From contig SGPM01000159.1 of assembly GCA_004802725.1 (NCBI GenBank), forward strand, positions 1 to 60,322: a stretch of 60,322 nt of DNA, given 5' to 3'. The notes under the pieces were generated by a model. That model was not told the origin of the DNA, did not search any database, and saw only the letters and a list, made by a program, of their open reading frames with translations. This stretch comes from Antrodiella citrinella (taxonomy: Eukaryota; Basidiomycota; Agaricomycetes; Polyporales; Steccherinaceae). Below, one piece after another: positions 22,861 through 35,800 of this stretch; position 1 is the stretch's first letter; every line of letters begins with the position of its first letter. The position numbers and the translations under genes are program-made.

Positions 22861-24732
22861 TGCACGTCCTGACTAGCTGTCGTCAGACGATGCTTCTTGT
22901 TCCATGCTTGTTCAATTATGGTTTCCATCCTGGCCAATGCAAGGATTGTGTCTTATATCGTATTAGTTCTGTAATCGAATCCTGGTTCTCCGTTACTTCT
23001 TTCTGCCTATCAACAAGCCCATGTTTTGCGAACCCTGCCGTCATCTGCAGGCTACGTCACCACAAGTTATCGATCCTATTATGACTAACCGAGAGCTGAA
23101 GGAGCGAGCCGGACACGAGTCTGCGGGGTGCCAATCTCGCGCACTGCTTCAGCAAAAATCTATTGTCTTTGTCCTAGGGGAAGCTGGGAAGACTACCAAC
23201 AGGAGCGACTGATGATTCCATGCTCATCGTATTATTGATCAAGAGAAACCCGATGACTTACAGCTGGTTGCAAAACGAAGTGCGAGTCACTGGTCCCACA
23301 ACCGTTCGGAAAATGAAATGGAGCGGGTCCGGCAGATGATGCCAGACCTATTCCAACCTCTGGTAGTGCGCTGTGCCACCAACGAACAGGTCGGGAGGTC
23401 GGGGCGGGCTCGGCTAGCTTGTCGGATCTCTAAATTTCCCCACAGGTAAAAATGTCGACTCGCATATCGTTTTGCAACCAGCTGTATGACTTGGGCTAAG
23501 TCATTCAACATCCGTCTCATCATTCTATTCGGACGGGCCCCCAGCAAGGTACAGCAGCCCGGAACAAAACTACCGAAGAAACTTTCCTACACGGCCTGAT
23601 GAGCCTCGAGATGCCTCCCCGTATATCAGAGGTGTTGCATGATGGGCGACGTTCTGGCGCAATATTGGACTCACATGAGTCATGAGTTTTAACAGAAGGT
23701 AAACGCTGCCTGACAAGAGATCGCACAGGTAACGGCAGAGCACTGGCACCGTTGACGGGACGCTGCGGCCTCGAGGCTGAGATATCGCAAATGTCGCCTC
23801 CTGTCGCGGGAGAAACCATGGAGCAAGGCACCGAGCGGTGAGCATCGCGGGTACGTCTAATAGTGTTATGATCGGCCATGTTTGAGTTGCATACGCATTG
23901 GATGACGGGATGTGTTGGCGCAATGTTGAAGAGTCGGAAATCAGCCTGGTGTTAGTAGGTGTCGCAAAACTCACTTATCAAAGTTACTGGAACAGCTTCT
24001 GTCACCAATCCAGCGTCTGCGGCGTAATCGTACACGAGTTTACACGTTGCCACATTATGACTTCATGATTTCCTGAAGAAGGGTCCTCTCGAAATCTGCA
24101 ATGAACGGAACACCAGGCATCAACAAATACCATTACACGCAGGGACCAAAAGTCCATACCTGAGTAGCTCCAACGCTGAGGATATCACACATCATCATCC
24201 TCTGATACTACAAGCAGGCAAGCGACGATCCCTCGGTTGACTTACGGACGTGTAAGACTCAACTTAGCAGCGGATACACAGAACTCCCGAGAGCTACCAA
24301 CATCTCAAAAATAAGATACAGAAGGTCACCTGCGGTGAATCAATGAGACCTTGGATATGAATGAGCCACCAGCACAAGTACCAAACGTTCTTACTTACAC
24401 GAAGCACACTACCCAAATCCGGTCGCGGGAATAACCGACGCCCACACAGTCCACGGACTACCATGACGTCCCTTTGTGGACGCCACGTTGTGATGATCAG
24501 CAGTCTGTCAGACTGACGCACCCAGTGCCACTGTGGCAGGGGTCGCGGAGATCAGGTAGTCATTGGCGGGGTAGAGTGTTTCCGTGTTGCAAGTAACTGA
24601 AGCGTACTCGTATCATGCGTGCGCACATCTACAACGAATAATCCAAACATGTCCTTTGGCCATAGTCCGGGAACGAAACGGTCGTTACCAAGAGTAGTTG
24701 AGATATATGAGATCGAGTGGCTGGTATCAGAG
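22861..24732. other. 1.9 kb gene-poor interval
   Basis: No supported gene is visible. Minus-strand ORFs at 23520-23879 and 23570-23974 overlap each other in two frames and look like chance. The right part, from about 24550, is the 3' flank of the minus-strand membrane-protein gene. Confidence 0.45.
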
Positions 24733-26988
24733 TTACGTGATATGCGCAGACTTTCCGGAACTACTCGTGGTCGTGGACGCTGCCCCGCTGGCCGCGGTGT
24801 AGAAAGTCCCACTAGCGCTGCTCTTGGTCGAGGTGCGTGGCGTCCCCGAGCTGTGCATACCGGCGGGTCTTTGCAGCTCCCCGAGCTCGCTCACCGCACC
24901 TCCGAACGAAGTCTCCAGAGGGGAGGGCGGCGATAGCATAATGCTGGCACTCAAGCTGTTGCTCCGACTCGGTGGTTGGCTGCCCGTTTGCCGTGTTGGC
25001 GGCCGGGATAGACTGTGGATGGAGCGATCCCCTCGGTTGGAGGAAGTGGCAATGCTCATGACTTCTCGGGAGCCTAGAGACTCGATCGTAGGCATCCGCT
25101 GGACGACGCCACCGACGATGAAGTAATCCTCGTCGCCCGCTATTTGTCCCGCCATCGCGCTGATATTGGGGGAAGGTGAGCGGTAGTCTGTATAATACCC
25201 GGGCCTGTCGTGCTGCGCGAGGTGTATGCCTGCGTCTGTCTCCTCTGTGATCTGGTTCATGATTGAACGGAAACGGCCAACGAAACTGTTCAAGTCGTCG
25301 TCGGTCACCGCAGTGCCATTGTAGGCGGCGGTGGAGCCAGAAGAGGAGGATGGGAAAGGCTGGGGAACGTCGAGAGGGACAAGGGAATATTGTCCCGGTG
25401 TCTGACGGATGGGTGTCCCATATCGAGAGGTGGCGTTCTCAATGCCAAGGTCTTCTTCTGACGATGTAGGTGAGTCATTCCTGAAGCGCGTAGCGGATGT
25501 TTGGCCGTCTCTCAAATGGGAATGGGCCTGTGAAGGTTCCCGCGAGCGAGAATGGGAGCTTCGTGAAGGTCGCTGCTCCCCAGAAGTCGAAGTCGTACTG
25601 CTCTCATGACTACTCTCGCTGATCTCAGTGGACCGTGACTGCTGGCGTCCAGATCGACTCAGAGAGATTGGCAAGTGATTGGTGGACACCATGACCTGAA
25701 AGCCCCTATCCGAATGCAATGTTTCGGAGCCTGTTGATGGAACGGACGGATAGGACACAGAGTGGAGATGGGTGCGACCGTGTTTGCGTCGGCCAGGTTT
25801 CCTCGCAAGGATATATTTATATGATAGAATGTGAAAGGTCATCTATCAAGGGATGTCAGCCGATACGCAGTGGAGGGGTGAAACTGCAAACGTACGACGG
25901 CCGTGATTGTAAGTATTAGTCGGAAGATCGCCCCACCAAGCCAGAATCCCCATCCCCTCCCATGCCCAGCATTGCACTGTCCTCCAGTGCCTGACCAGGC
26001 GACATCTATATCCCATGAGCATCGGCCACGTAGACTGTCGGTGGCATTCGAAGCATTCCTCCATAAAAATACAAGCACAAAATTCGTAATCGCGGGTCCG
26101 AGGATAGAGATGGAGGTCGAGCAGGCGAGGAGGGACTGAACAGTTATGTAGGAAGAACGAAGACTAATGTCCCAGCCTAAGGTCCTTGAGAAAAGAGAAA
26201 GCACAATAGATGCAGATACCACTGCCACTGTGAAAGCAGAGACGCTGGTAAGTACAATGAGAATTGTTTGTCGGTCATGAGAGACGTAAATCGTGACAGC
26301 GATAGCGTAGCGGATAGTCGTAAACAGAGCCCACGCGCCTGAGACAGTAGAAGGTTCAATCATCTCCATTCATGAATGATAGTTGGGAAAACTCACCCAT
26401 CAAATATAACACACTCTTGGCTGCCCAGCGCAACCGCCGTATCTTCTTACGCAGTGAGAGGTCGGATAGTCTTCTGCGCTCGTTGCTGCTGGTGGGCTCC
26501 GCGTCCAAATTTAGAGCGGTCTCCCATGCAGTACCAGACCCACTGACATAGGGCGGTTGAAGAGCCAACAGATCACGGTAAGCCGACGATTCGCCATGAA
26601 GTAGCGGCTCCGTCGGGTGCGACTGTTCTGATGCTGACGCGTAGAGTGTTACAGAAGAATGTGAGGAAAACTGGCGGTCGTGGGGAGTGCGAGTCATGAG
26701 TTGTCGGCGGGAGACGGACGGTGGGGGAGGGGATGGTGGTTCGCTCGTGAACAACGCGTTATGAAGATAGAGGGCGGCCATATGAGTAGTGCCAGCAGAT
26801 ACGAGACGGCCGACGTGGGGGAGATCGCATATATGTAACAGCAAACACAAAACGTTCTTTGTTGCCACTGGGTTCTTTGTGACCTCAGAACCGCCTCCGG
26901 CGTATGCTAGGATAGCAAGCCAAAGTAGATACGTCGCAACTCCACTGCGCGCGGACGAAGAGCGGAGATGTCCTGTGAAGCTGCGCAT
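24733..26988 (-). CDS. Multi-pass membrane protein with a Ser-rich cytosolic tail
   Basis: Three exons (26988-26397, 26338-25896, 25842-24733) give 714 aa. I do not recognise the family. Hydrophobic segments lie near the start (VATYLLWLAILAYAGG) and in a block at about residues 190-350 (WALFTTIRYAIAVTIYV, ILIVLTSVSAFTVAVVSAS, a long span ending FVLVFLW, and WLGGAIFRLILTITAVM). A loop carries NASNAT and several Cys. The last 350 residues are a Ser/Thr/Arg-rich tail without a fold, a likely phosphorylation platform. This topology resembles fungal GPCR-like proteins, but I count only five or six spans. The start is uncertain: an upstream exon at 27208-27028, joined through a 47-nt intron with a good branch site and preceded by an ATG at 27288, would add about 66 residues. 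That would leave only about 25 bp to the preceding gene. Confidence 0.7.
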
Positions 26989-27313
26989 TTCATTAGAGTC
27001 AGGCGGCTTCTCAACATTGAGATTCACTCACAGCTAGGCTTCGGAGAAGTCGAGGGAGGGAGATTCGTCGTGTCAGAAAGGTTGAAAACAGTAACCCCCT
27101 CCGCCACTAAATTGTCTAGTCCGGCCAGGTCCAAATCGGCTGTGCAATTTGGCAGAATGTGGCACCCGTCGCATAGATCAGCATAGATCCCATGATAGAT
27201 CAAAGCTACTTTGCGGTATCCGGCCAAACTCTGATCAAAAGGCCAATCAAAGGGCGTTTACACAGATGTACATAGTGGATGCTATCATAGGTCTGCCAAT
27301 TTAGACTCTAGAG

Positions 27314-28815
27314 CTATGACAAAGCACGCCACAAACCAAGGCCAGTGAACAAACTTCCAAGTCCAACCAAGAAGCCAATGTACGCAGTGGTGTGAACACC
27401 AATACGCGGCAAAACTAGCGGCGTGTAGAGAAGAGAGAGGAAAGCATTCAGCAGAAGAATAATTGGGAAAGCAACGATGAACGGATGGTTCGAAGATAAT
27501 GAGGAGGATTGTGAAGAGATGGATATCGAGATGCGAGAGCGTAAATAAGTTGCAGATAAGATCAGGGTAATTCCGAGGGTGATGATGATTGAGTCGATAC
27601 GTTGTAAGCACGAGAGGAAGACAGGTATTCTCTGAGGCGATGAGAGTACCATTAGTACGATGGAGATATCATATATGGGTGCGACATACGATTATAGGAA
27701 TCCCATATATCTCTTCCAGCTCTTCCCTCTCCTTAAGATTGACCAAACGCTCGAGATCGCGGTCCACTTCCAATTCGATGGCTTCACTGACATGTCGTGC
27801 AGCGGGCTGGGATACGTCGTCGCTCGCGCCGTTTTGCTGCCTTCGAGGGGCTGAATGTTCATCAGTAGACCGCGGGCTCAAGATGAGTATCTCTTCTTGA
27901 GACGCCCCGAACCTACTACCGCTCCCGCTCCCGGACTGAGCCACCATTTCGGCAATTTTGTCCTCCGGTACCATAACGTCCTTATAAAGCGCGATCTTTT
28001 GATAGTCTTGCACGATACCGACGGTGGTCTCGATAGCTGCCCAGCCCAGACCGAGCCACCAGACTCTTCGGAATGTGAAGTCGCGCCAAGTCGGAAAGGG
28101 GAAGTCCATTTCATGTCTGAGGCGGAGAATCGGGATTGCAGACAGCCGCAGCAGGTTATACACGAGCGCATAGAACGCTTGAAATAAGATGGTCACAAAC
28201 GCAGGGTGAAGTGTCCGAAATAACACCGAGAAGACAGTGTAGAGAGGCATTCGGACGAGATGGGAAAGCGACCATAGAGCAGAGGAGAGCAGCAGCTCGA
28301 GGAATGGGGAAGGTAGATAGGGCGGGTGAAGTAATGGTCCGTCGTGTATGGGCCACAACCATGTGGGAAGCAGAGCGAGCAGCACCAACACCAGCAGCGA
28401 GCTCAATGGCACAAATGTATACCATTGAACCACTCTGCGATATGAACCTGTTACGGTTCATGTGAACGGCTGGACACATAAAAGAGCCAAGTGTCAACGC
28501 ACCACTATACAGATCTCGTTCCTCCAGCTCCCAGTCCAGTTGTTCAGAGTCTTCTGCTTCCACTTCCGCTTCTGTGGTCTCCTCTATAATTTGGTCCTCC
28601 TCTGGTACTCTTCCCAACGCACTATTCCGCCTGCTCACCTCCGGACTCCTCACCCTTTCGGTCGTTCCATAGGACACAGAGGGGCCCTGTCCGCTCGCGA
28701 CATCAACCTTGAGCAACGGTCTTCGGGCCTCTGCGCTCGGTGTGTTTTCGTTTCGTCTCATGTTGTTCGTGGCAACGGTTCCAACGACCGACTGCACCAT
28801 TTTGCGGAAGCTCAT
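27314..28815 (-). CDS. Conserved-looking multi-pass membrane protein
   Basis: Three exons (28815-28503, 28432-27690, 27631-27314) give 457 aa starting MSFRKMVQSVVG. I do not recognise a named family. The first 105 residues are soluble and acidic (EETTEAEVEAEDSEQLDWEL). About six hydrophobic segments follow, including FVPLSSLLVLVLLALLPTW, WSLSHLVRMPLYTVFSVLF and FQAFYALVYNLLRL. An aromatic patch, DFTFRRVWWLGLGWAAIE, precedes a cytosolic loop with a charged helix (LERLVNLKEREELEEIYG). The last exon encodes two or three more spans. Intron 1 was placed with an acceptor at GCAGAG, because the nearer CAG breaks the frame. The gene lies directly upstream of another membrane-protein gene on the same strand. 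No targeting peptide is visible and the function is unknown. Confidence 0.8.
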
Positions 28816-29855
28816 GATGGAGGTAAGGTAAAGTCTCGCTTTGACTTTAGCGAGAGTTGGGGAGGCCTAGACAACAGTCGGTGTCTGTAGAGCACTGCAC
28901 CGCAATTGTCACCTCATTATACGCAAGGACGGAACATGACTTCGAAATGTATGAGAACTGTTGGATCAGGAAATACGTCAAGGACGTCGGTATGGACAGG
29001 TCACAAGGAAGGTCATAATGCGCAGGTTCTCGCGACAGCGACGAGGCGCCCATATAAAACGTGCACGCATCCCCAACACACATCTGAATGGTTCCAGTCA
29101 ACACGATTCTCATTGTTGAACGTTGAACGTGAGCTCGCCAATTGGCCGACAACGTTCGTACTTTCAGTGCATTTCCGAACATTCGGCATCCAAGGGGGCA
29201 GACAAAAGACGTAGAACGAGGCAATCTATTGAACTGATACACGGTACATACATAACGCGCCCAATGCTATACAACAAGCATCCTGGGAAGCAGATAATTA
29301 GTACGTTGAATGAGGATCGCGAGTCGAACAAGTCAGAGGTCGATGCATTTCCGCAAGCAACCCAGCCCAATCCCCGGTTTTGTACAGTGAAGACTTTGGT
29401 ATAGGCCAGGTTGCATTCAGTCCGCCCATCGAATAAATTTCATCCGATTGCCTCGTCGCAAGGAAAGGATAAACTCACCATGCATGATCCAGGTAGACGC
29501 AAATGAGTCTTAATAACAAGATATCTAGCAAGAGAGGTTGTGTTAGTCAAGGTTCCAATGCAAAAAATCGCGCAAAAAAAAATGCTCAGCCAAGGCTGAA
29601 ACTTAATGATAGAAGGATTCCACATAATGTTTCGGATGTTATTATCGGTAATAAAGGATCATCACCACAAAAAACAAGGACGTGAACTCACCTGGAAGTA
29701 TGAAAACACGACGAGCAGCACAGAGAAAGCAAAGAAATTGAATCCCGAACACGACGACTTGGACAAAAAGGATTTTGCTGCAAGCGCGTCTGGTGGTTCT
29801 TATACTTCAATTTCCGACGTTAACACCGATCACGTGCGATTAGTCCCTGTCGGTA
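28816..29855. other. Intergenic region upstream of the membrane-protein gene
   Basis: About 1 kb without a supported gene; it should contain the promoter of the minus-strand gene starting at 28815. The element TTGAACGTTGAACG lies at 29115-29130. Runs of A and short ORFs at 29440-29970 have no family resemblance. Confidence 0.45.
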
Positions 29856-30083
29856 AGGTAGGCCCGAGTCAGAGACGACTACTATCACATGATATTCACG
29901 TGATGCTTTCGACGACTTCCAGCTCGCAGGAGGCACAAGTGGTTACACCACTCATCCCGGGCATGTAGCAGCCTACCATTTACATGTATTGTCGTCGTTG
30001 GTTGGAAGTGAAGTTGCGTCGTTGTGGCCGGAGAGGCCCGCGTGACTTTCACGTGATGTAGTCGTCTCTGACTCGGGCCTACC
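29856..30083. mobile_element. MITE with 26-28 bp terminal inverted repeats
   Basis: The ends are near-perfect inverted repeats: AGGTAGGCCCGAGTCAGAGA at the left and its complement at the right, continuing through CGACTAC and, after a short mismatch, TCACGTGA. Both ends are flanked by TA (29854-29855 and 30084-30085), the target-site duplication expected of Tc1/mariner-type elements. The 228-bp interior has no coding capacity, so this is a non-autonomous miniature element. The near-identity of its ends suggests fairly recent insertion. It ends about 155 bp upstream of the Fes1 ATG, within the probable promoter. Confidence 0.85.
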
Positions 30084-30240
30084 TTAGTCTTTTGGTGTCT
30101 TCCTGTTTCTTCGAGCAACTTCTCCAGCTTTTACATCGATGCATTGGGTTTGATTCAAATACAGTCTGTCAACAAACTTGTATCGTATGTTACGCCTTCC
30201 AACCCGCCATCCAACAACCCGCGAATCTTGCTGTCAAAGA

Positions 30241-31516
30241 ATGGACTCACTCTTACGATGGGGTATCGAGAATTCCGTGGGTCCCGATGGACAGCAGCTA
30301 CCGTCTGTAGAGCCTCGGAAAGACCTCGATCCTGCTATTATTGACCACATACTGGGGAAGCCAGATGCTGTGCTCATGAAGGAAGCTCTGGAGGTCGCCG
30401 TAGACGAAGGACAAGACGAGGATGGAAGAGTGTTAGCTTTGGATGACTTTGAAATGGTGTGTTAGATCTTCTAATGAAGACGCGGCAGCTTACATGACTT
30501 CGTAGCTTGTGGAAAGCATAGACAATGCCAACGGTATGTCGCGTTTGTTTCCCTCAATGCGTCACCATCTGAGGGTACTCGATTAGATTTGGCCAGACTC
30601 AAGATGTGGGAACCACTTCAGGCTCTTTTGACATCCCCCTCGTCGTCCGACGCGATCCAAAGGCAGGTCCTGTGGATTGTAGGTACCGCCGTCCAAAACA
30701 ATCCATCTGCGCAAGCTGCTGTGCGTCATTCATACCCATACTGGAGTTATACGACCACTCACAACTGCACAGTATATTGCTCTTTCACCTCTTTCAACAT
30801 TGCTATCGTTCTTATCACCGTCTGTATCATCAGCAAAGACCCGCTCCAAAGCGGTGTACGCACTCTCCGGTTTACTGCAACACAACGCTACCGCCGTGAA
30901 CCAGATGGTGGACGCTGGCGGCTGGGAAGTGTTGAATGGCGCATTGGAAGGTCAGAGCATTCTCCTCCATCCGAGATAATCACTGACACCATCCGTAGAT
31001 TCTGATATCACCGTTCGGAGAAAAGTGGCATTCCTTCTCAACTCTCTATTGATTCCCTCCGCGCCCGTTATTCCCTCGACGGAGTCACAACAGACCAATC
31101 CTGTTCATGCCAACTCACACGCATCCATGCTTTCCGATCCTGCCTCGTTTTCCACATCCGAACTCACACAACGAGCTTTACGTGAACGCGGACTATTGTC
31201 GACTCTGATACAGTCGCTGGTATCGCCACTACCGTATGGTCCTGACGGTGAAAGCGAAGGGGATCCCGATTTCGAGGAGAAAATCATGAGGTATGTTTTA
31301 TGTAGCGGGCTCCAACACAATATATCTGACCGCATGGGCATTAGCGTAATCCACACATACGTTCTCTCGTGCCATGGCCAGATACCTGCTGAAAAGAAGA
31401 ACGTACTCGCCAAGTGGATCGCTGACCAGAGCGCGAAAGCAGGCGGCGACGCGAAGGTTGCCGAGCAGTGGGGTCTGGCGAAAGAAGACGTCGTTGCACT
31501 GCGACAGGCACTCTAA
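30241..31516 (+). CDS. fes1: Fes1-type Hsp70 nucleotide exchange factor
   Basis: Fes1/HspBP1 proteins release ADP from cytosolic Hsp70 and help route misfolded proteins to degradation. Six exons (30241-30456, 30506-30533, 30587-30720, 30773-30950, 30999-31290, 31345-31516) give 339 aa. The N-terminus MDSLLRWGIENS and the following acidic ALDDFEMLVESIDNANDL are the typical Fes1 start. Armadillo-like repeats follow: LWIVGTAVQNNPSAQ, SKAVYALSGLLQHN, GWEVLNGALEDSD and RRKVAFLLNSLLI. A Ser/Pro-rich insertion at about residues 210-260 interrupts the last repeats. The C-terminal helix KKNVLAKWIADQ is present. The length is within the family range. A MITE ends 155 bp upstream of the ATG. Confidence 0.94.
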
Positions 31517-31985
31517 CTTATCACTTGTGTTGTATTATCTAGTGAGTCGTACTAATGTTGTATCCTGGAATGCATAGATGTATCCTTTCAACAACAAAAC
31601 TGCGTCGTGAGTGGTGATGTGTGCGCTTACCTCGTTTTGTAGGCGCATAATTGTCCTCGATCACGAAAGATACACCCGGCGCCTTGTATTGTCTTCTACC
31701 ATTCTTAGGACGCTGATGATGCTCAACGGTGATATGGGTAGCAGCTTATGGTTTTTGTAGGTCCCTAGGTCCCCACAGTGGCAACTTAAGTAGTTGTTTG
31801 GCCCTCAGCGCTTTCACTATAAAGACGATGCTTGAGGTCGCTCATCAGCAACACAACAGCAGCACAAATCACTTGAGAAAACAGTCGACATGCAAAACAT
31901 TCATCAGGTTTCGGCAGCGATTCAAGCGTTTCTCCCCTTGTGGACTTTGACCAACTTTTATATCTTGCCTTCTCCAGTATCTTGG
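31517..31985. other. Intergenic region after fes1
   Basis: These 469 bp hold the fes1 3' flank and no recognisable gene. Confidence 0.5.
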
Positions 31986-32555
31986 ATGAAGGTAGCGAAA
32001 CTTGAGTTTCACATCGGCAGTAGTCTGGTACGTGATGCTTTGCAATCGAAGCGATTCAGCTATACAGTACCAGAATATTCATGATGTAAACCGCCTCTGC
32101 AGAGACAAGACTGGGAGCCTTATGGCCCGTGGACGGAATTCAGTTTCAGTTTGGCGCCAAAGATCCCCGTGGAGCGCAGTTGGGAAAAACAGCTTGACCA
32201 AGAAGCACAAGATAGAGGGTTTCAGGACGAGAAGCAAGGGCAGGACGATATGAGATGGACCCCGAAATATATTGCGCTAAAAGCTCTCGGGCTCTTCAGT
32301 CTCGCGCAAAAGAAGCCCGTGGACTGCAGTTGGGGCGAACAGCATCACGAAGAGGCCAATGAGGAGGGCGATGAGCAGAGCAGTGATCAGGGTGATGAGG
32401 AAAGCGATGAAGAATCTTCAGAACGCAGAGATGCTCTCCAGAACGACGAGGACCTTGGAGGTGTTCCCTGGTCAGACGGGTCGATTCGTTCTAAGCCTAA
32501 TAGCCCTAAGGTCGCACATAAGGCCGCACAGCCCACACGGCGCGGAACGCTCTAG
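31986..32555 (+). CDS. Candidate acidic protein with an internal repeat
   Basis: Two exons (31986-32027 and 32103-32555) join in phase at good splice sites (CTG|GTACGT, CTCTGCAG) to give 164 aa. I recognise no family. The middle holds a diverged repeat about 55 residues apart: PKIPVERSWEKQLDQEAQ and QKKPVDCSWGEQHHEEAN. A long Glu/Asp/Ser run follows (about residues 105-135), then a short basic end. No membrane span or signal peptide is seen. The open frame and splice signals support a gene, but the acidic low-complexity content could let an open frame survive by chance. It lies between fes1 and the convergent GH115 pseudogene. Confidence 0.35.
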
Positions 32556-32820
32556 TCATTTGGAAAGTGGTTGAAGGCGACCTCGATAAGGTGTGCACTT
32601 TTTTGTTGAGTACAGACGTCTTGTTTGATACGCGTTCTCTAGGGTTGAAAGGCACACACTTCTCGGTGCACCGTGACGGTGCACGGGTAAGACGAAGCAG
32701 GATTGCCGATGTCATGCCTAGAGCAATGTACAAATGCGCTACTTGAATATATCCGACTCCACAATCCGCCGACTCGTTATAACTTGATTTCCACACTGAA
32801 GTACGATGTTCACACAAAAC

Positions 32821-35800
32821 TCAGACACGAATGCTTTCAGGCGGTCCCAGGCAGCTGGGTTGCACGCCTCCTGTGTCTGGACATGTACGGTCAACCAACA
32901 AGACATGGTCCAATCTGGCATACGAGACGAACCTATAACAATCTTCTGAACAACTACAGTCGGTTCAACCATCCATATCTGCAGGTACCGTGAGCTCATT
33001 TCGCACATCACATGTGTGCTCAGGCTGTTACCCACTTTCAGAGTATGTACTCCGGGTGCCGCGACGAAGTTAGAAATAACGGACACAATACTGTTCGCGA
33101 CGAATCCGTCGTTGCCGTCCCAAGCTGCAGGAAGCGTGCCACTCGGCGCGGGCGGGATGAAGTAAGTGGTCTGGGGGTCCTGTTCGTCCGCCTGTAGCGC
33201 AACAGCCACCGGACGATCTGGGCCAAACGCATTCAAAGACGGGCTCACGAATGCTGTGACCGAGATATTACCGGCTCCGTCAATGGTGTTGAATGTGTAG
33301 AAGTCGTATTCACTGGCAAAACAATTCATCAGCTTCAAGATTTGAAGGTGGCGATAGGAGGTATCGGCGACTGACATGCTTGGTCCACTCCCAGCTGTGA
33401 AGTTCCTGTCGTCCCCGCCGCGCGGCCACGGCGTAACACCGGACAGGGTTCGTCCAATTCCTGGAAGCTCGACCCATGTAAGGCCATCCACGGTGGTGTT
33501 CCTTGCTGCATGTACCGCCTCGAAGGGAACCCCTCCGTCACCTTCAACGAAGCCTGGCGCACGTTTCAACGAGTGAACAGAGTAGATATGTTGCACGAAG
33601 CTCACCTTTGAATCCACTCGGAGCGACAGTGTGGTTAGCCACGAAAGTGACTGACTGGAGCAGGATGGGTTGACCTGCTGATGTAGCAGTGAAGTTGATC
33701 TCCGCAGTTTGCACGCCCGATATCTGTGTCCAATCCGGAGTGAAAAAAATGCGGGACTCGGTGTTATTGGTGTCAAAGCTGCCTTTCGTTGCCGACGCTT
33801 TGAGCCAAGTTGCATTCATGGCGGCGGTGAAAGTGAATGAGTTGGGACCTGCAGACCCGATGTCAACGAATCTATTGTCAAGTGGGCTGAACGCGTCGAT
33901 AGTCAATGTCGGCGGAGGACAGTTGTATCCCAAAGAACATTGATTCAGCATATCTCCGGGCCTGTCATGTCGTCAGTAAGGTTCCTATAGCAATTCAGAT
34001 AGTATCCTCACCATGAAGCTGCGAAGCCTTCCGGAGATACCCTCATCACACCCGCCAAAGCTTGCTTCTTAGCCTGCACACAAGTAGTCATGGGCTTACT
34101 GTGAAGAAGTCCTTCATCCAATCATATTTTAATAAACACGAACGATCGCCTTACGTGTTATCCATGGGCTGCTGCCAGTAGTAGTACCCGACATGCGTCT
34201 AATCCATCATGTGGTCCCATTTTCCTGATGCTACAATGAGCACTTTGGAGATGCCGACCAATCGCCTGCACGCACCATCCAATATTGTGTGATACTCCTT
34301 CTCCCATTCGACATCTTGTTCAAAGAGCTGGGTGACCTGGTCGTCAAATTGGTTCGCACTCAGGCGTGCTTCTTCCGCTCGCAATGCGTTGTTGCCAGCA
34401 GCGATCCACATGCTAGTCAGAGTAGCACTAGCTTGAACAGGATGTTGGACAAGCTAGAAGAATGCTGGCTGTACCGCGGACGACAGCTTGTCATAGATCT
34501 CGTTGGAGGCATCGCTTAGAGCCTGCCATTCGGACAAAACAGTCTCGGCCCTACACGGGAATCCAACAGATCAATAAAGGGAATGGGAACAAGAATAAGA
34601 CGCAAGTGACCTACTCTCTATAGTTGGTCAAGCTGTAAGTCGTTGAGTTCCAAAGCTCAGGTTTCCTCCTCGCATTGAACCGAGTCAAGTTGGCAAGGAT
34701 ACTTGATATCGAGAGAGAGTCGGCGGAGCTCAGGTCGAATTCCCTTTGCGCCCAATCGGTGACAAAGTCATCTAAATTGTTGCGGTTCCATTTGTTAGCG
34801 TCCCAGCCGTATCCAACGAAAAATTCTATGTCCATTTCGTACGGCTTTAGGTCGCCGACGTTCACGATCCAGATCCTAGATGCGTCTCGGTCTATTGCCA
34901 ATGACATTTGCTCGTACGTCTAGCAGAGGGAGTTTGAAATTCAGCAACGGCATGATCTAGGCTAGAAGTAATCTTGCCTTTGAGATTTGAGTACTCTGAA
35001 CGATTGGGTTGTATCCGAATCAGCGCGTAGATGAATTCCTCAACGACTGAATGACGTACTGTCACCCATTTGTAATCGCGGGGGCCTGCAACCTGGTTGG
35101 AGTCAGTTAAAAAGTAGACCTCGTAGAGCTTACAAGATCAAAGTGGCAGTATACGCCTGACATCTCTGATGAGCATGAGTCGCGGAAAAATCATCACGGT
35201 GAATGATCATACCTGCTCCGCCTGTCCTGTTGCGCTCAGCAACGGTAGGGAAGTGTCGAACATTCCCCCAACTATGCATGCATGAGCAGTTGCGTTGTAC
35301 ATAGCGAATTTTCCACTCACTCATCGTCGGGGACGCGCATTCCGTCCTCGTAGTATCCTTGAACCTCCTGATCTGGTTGTATATATGAGCATGAGCGACA
35401 CGATCGCAATCTGTGAGAGCTCACAGAGACACCACATTTGCGGAATAGATGTGACATCAGTTCCGTTAAAGACATCGGTCAAAATTTGACGTTGGTCTGA
35501 GACACTCTTCTCGAGTAGGCCGATATTTTCTGTCTCCGATAACGGTACTATGTGTTTGCATGTTGAGTCGGTATACAACGCAAGATGTGCACAAATACGT
35601 ACGGTCACCAGCACCTATACATGAATTAAGTAAGACAAGTCTATATATCATAGGAACCATGGAAGCGTATCTCTCATTCCAATGGTGAATATACTTTCAT
35701 ACGGCTTAGCCCGAATCGTGCCGTTGACCCAGAAACCGTATATCACTTCAGAATTCACTGTGTAGTCCCAAGGTCCTGTCTCAAACATCTCGAATTCGAT

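Noticed and set aside
23570..23974. A 134-codon minus-strand ORF in the gene-poor interval
   Set aside because: A second open frame on the same strand covers most of the same bases and neither resembles a protein or transposase.
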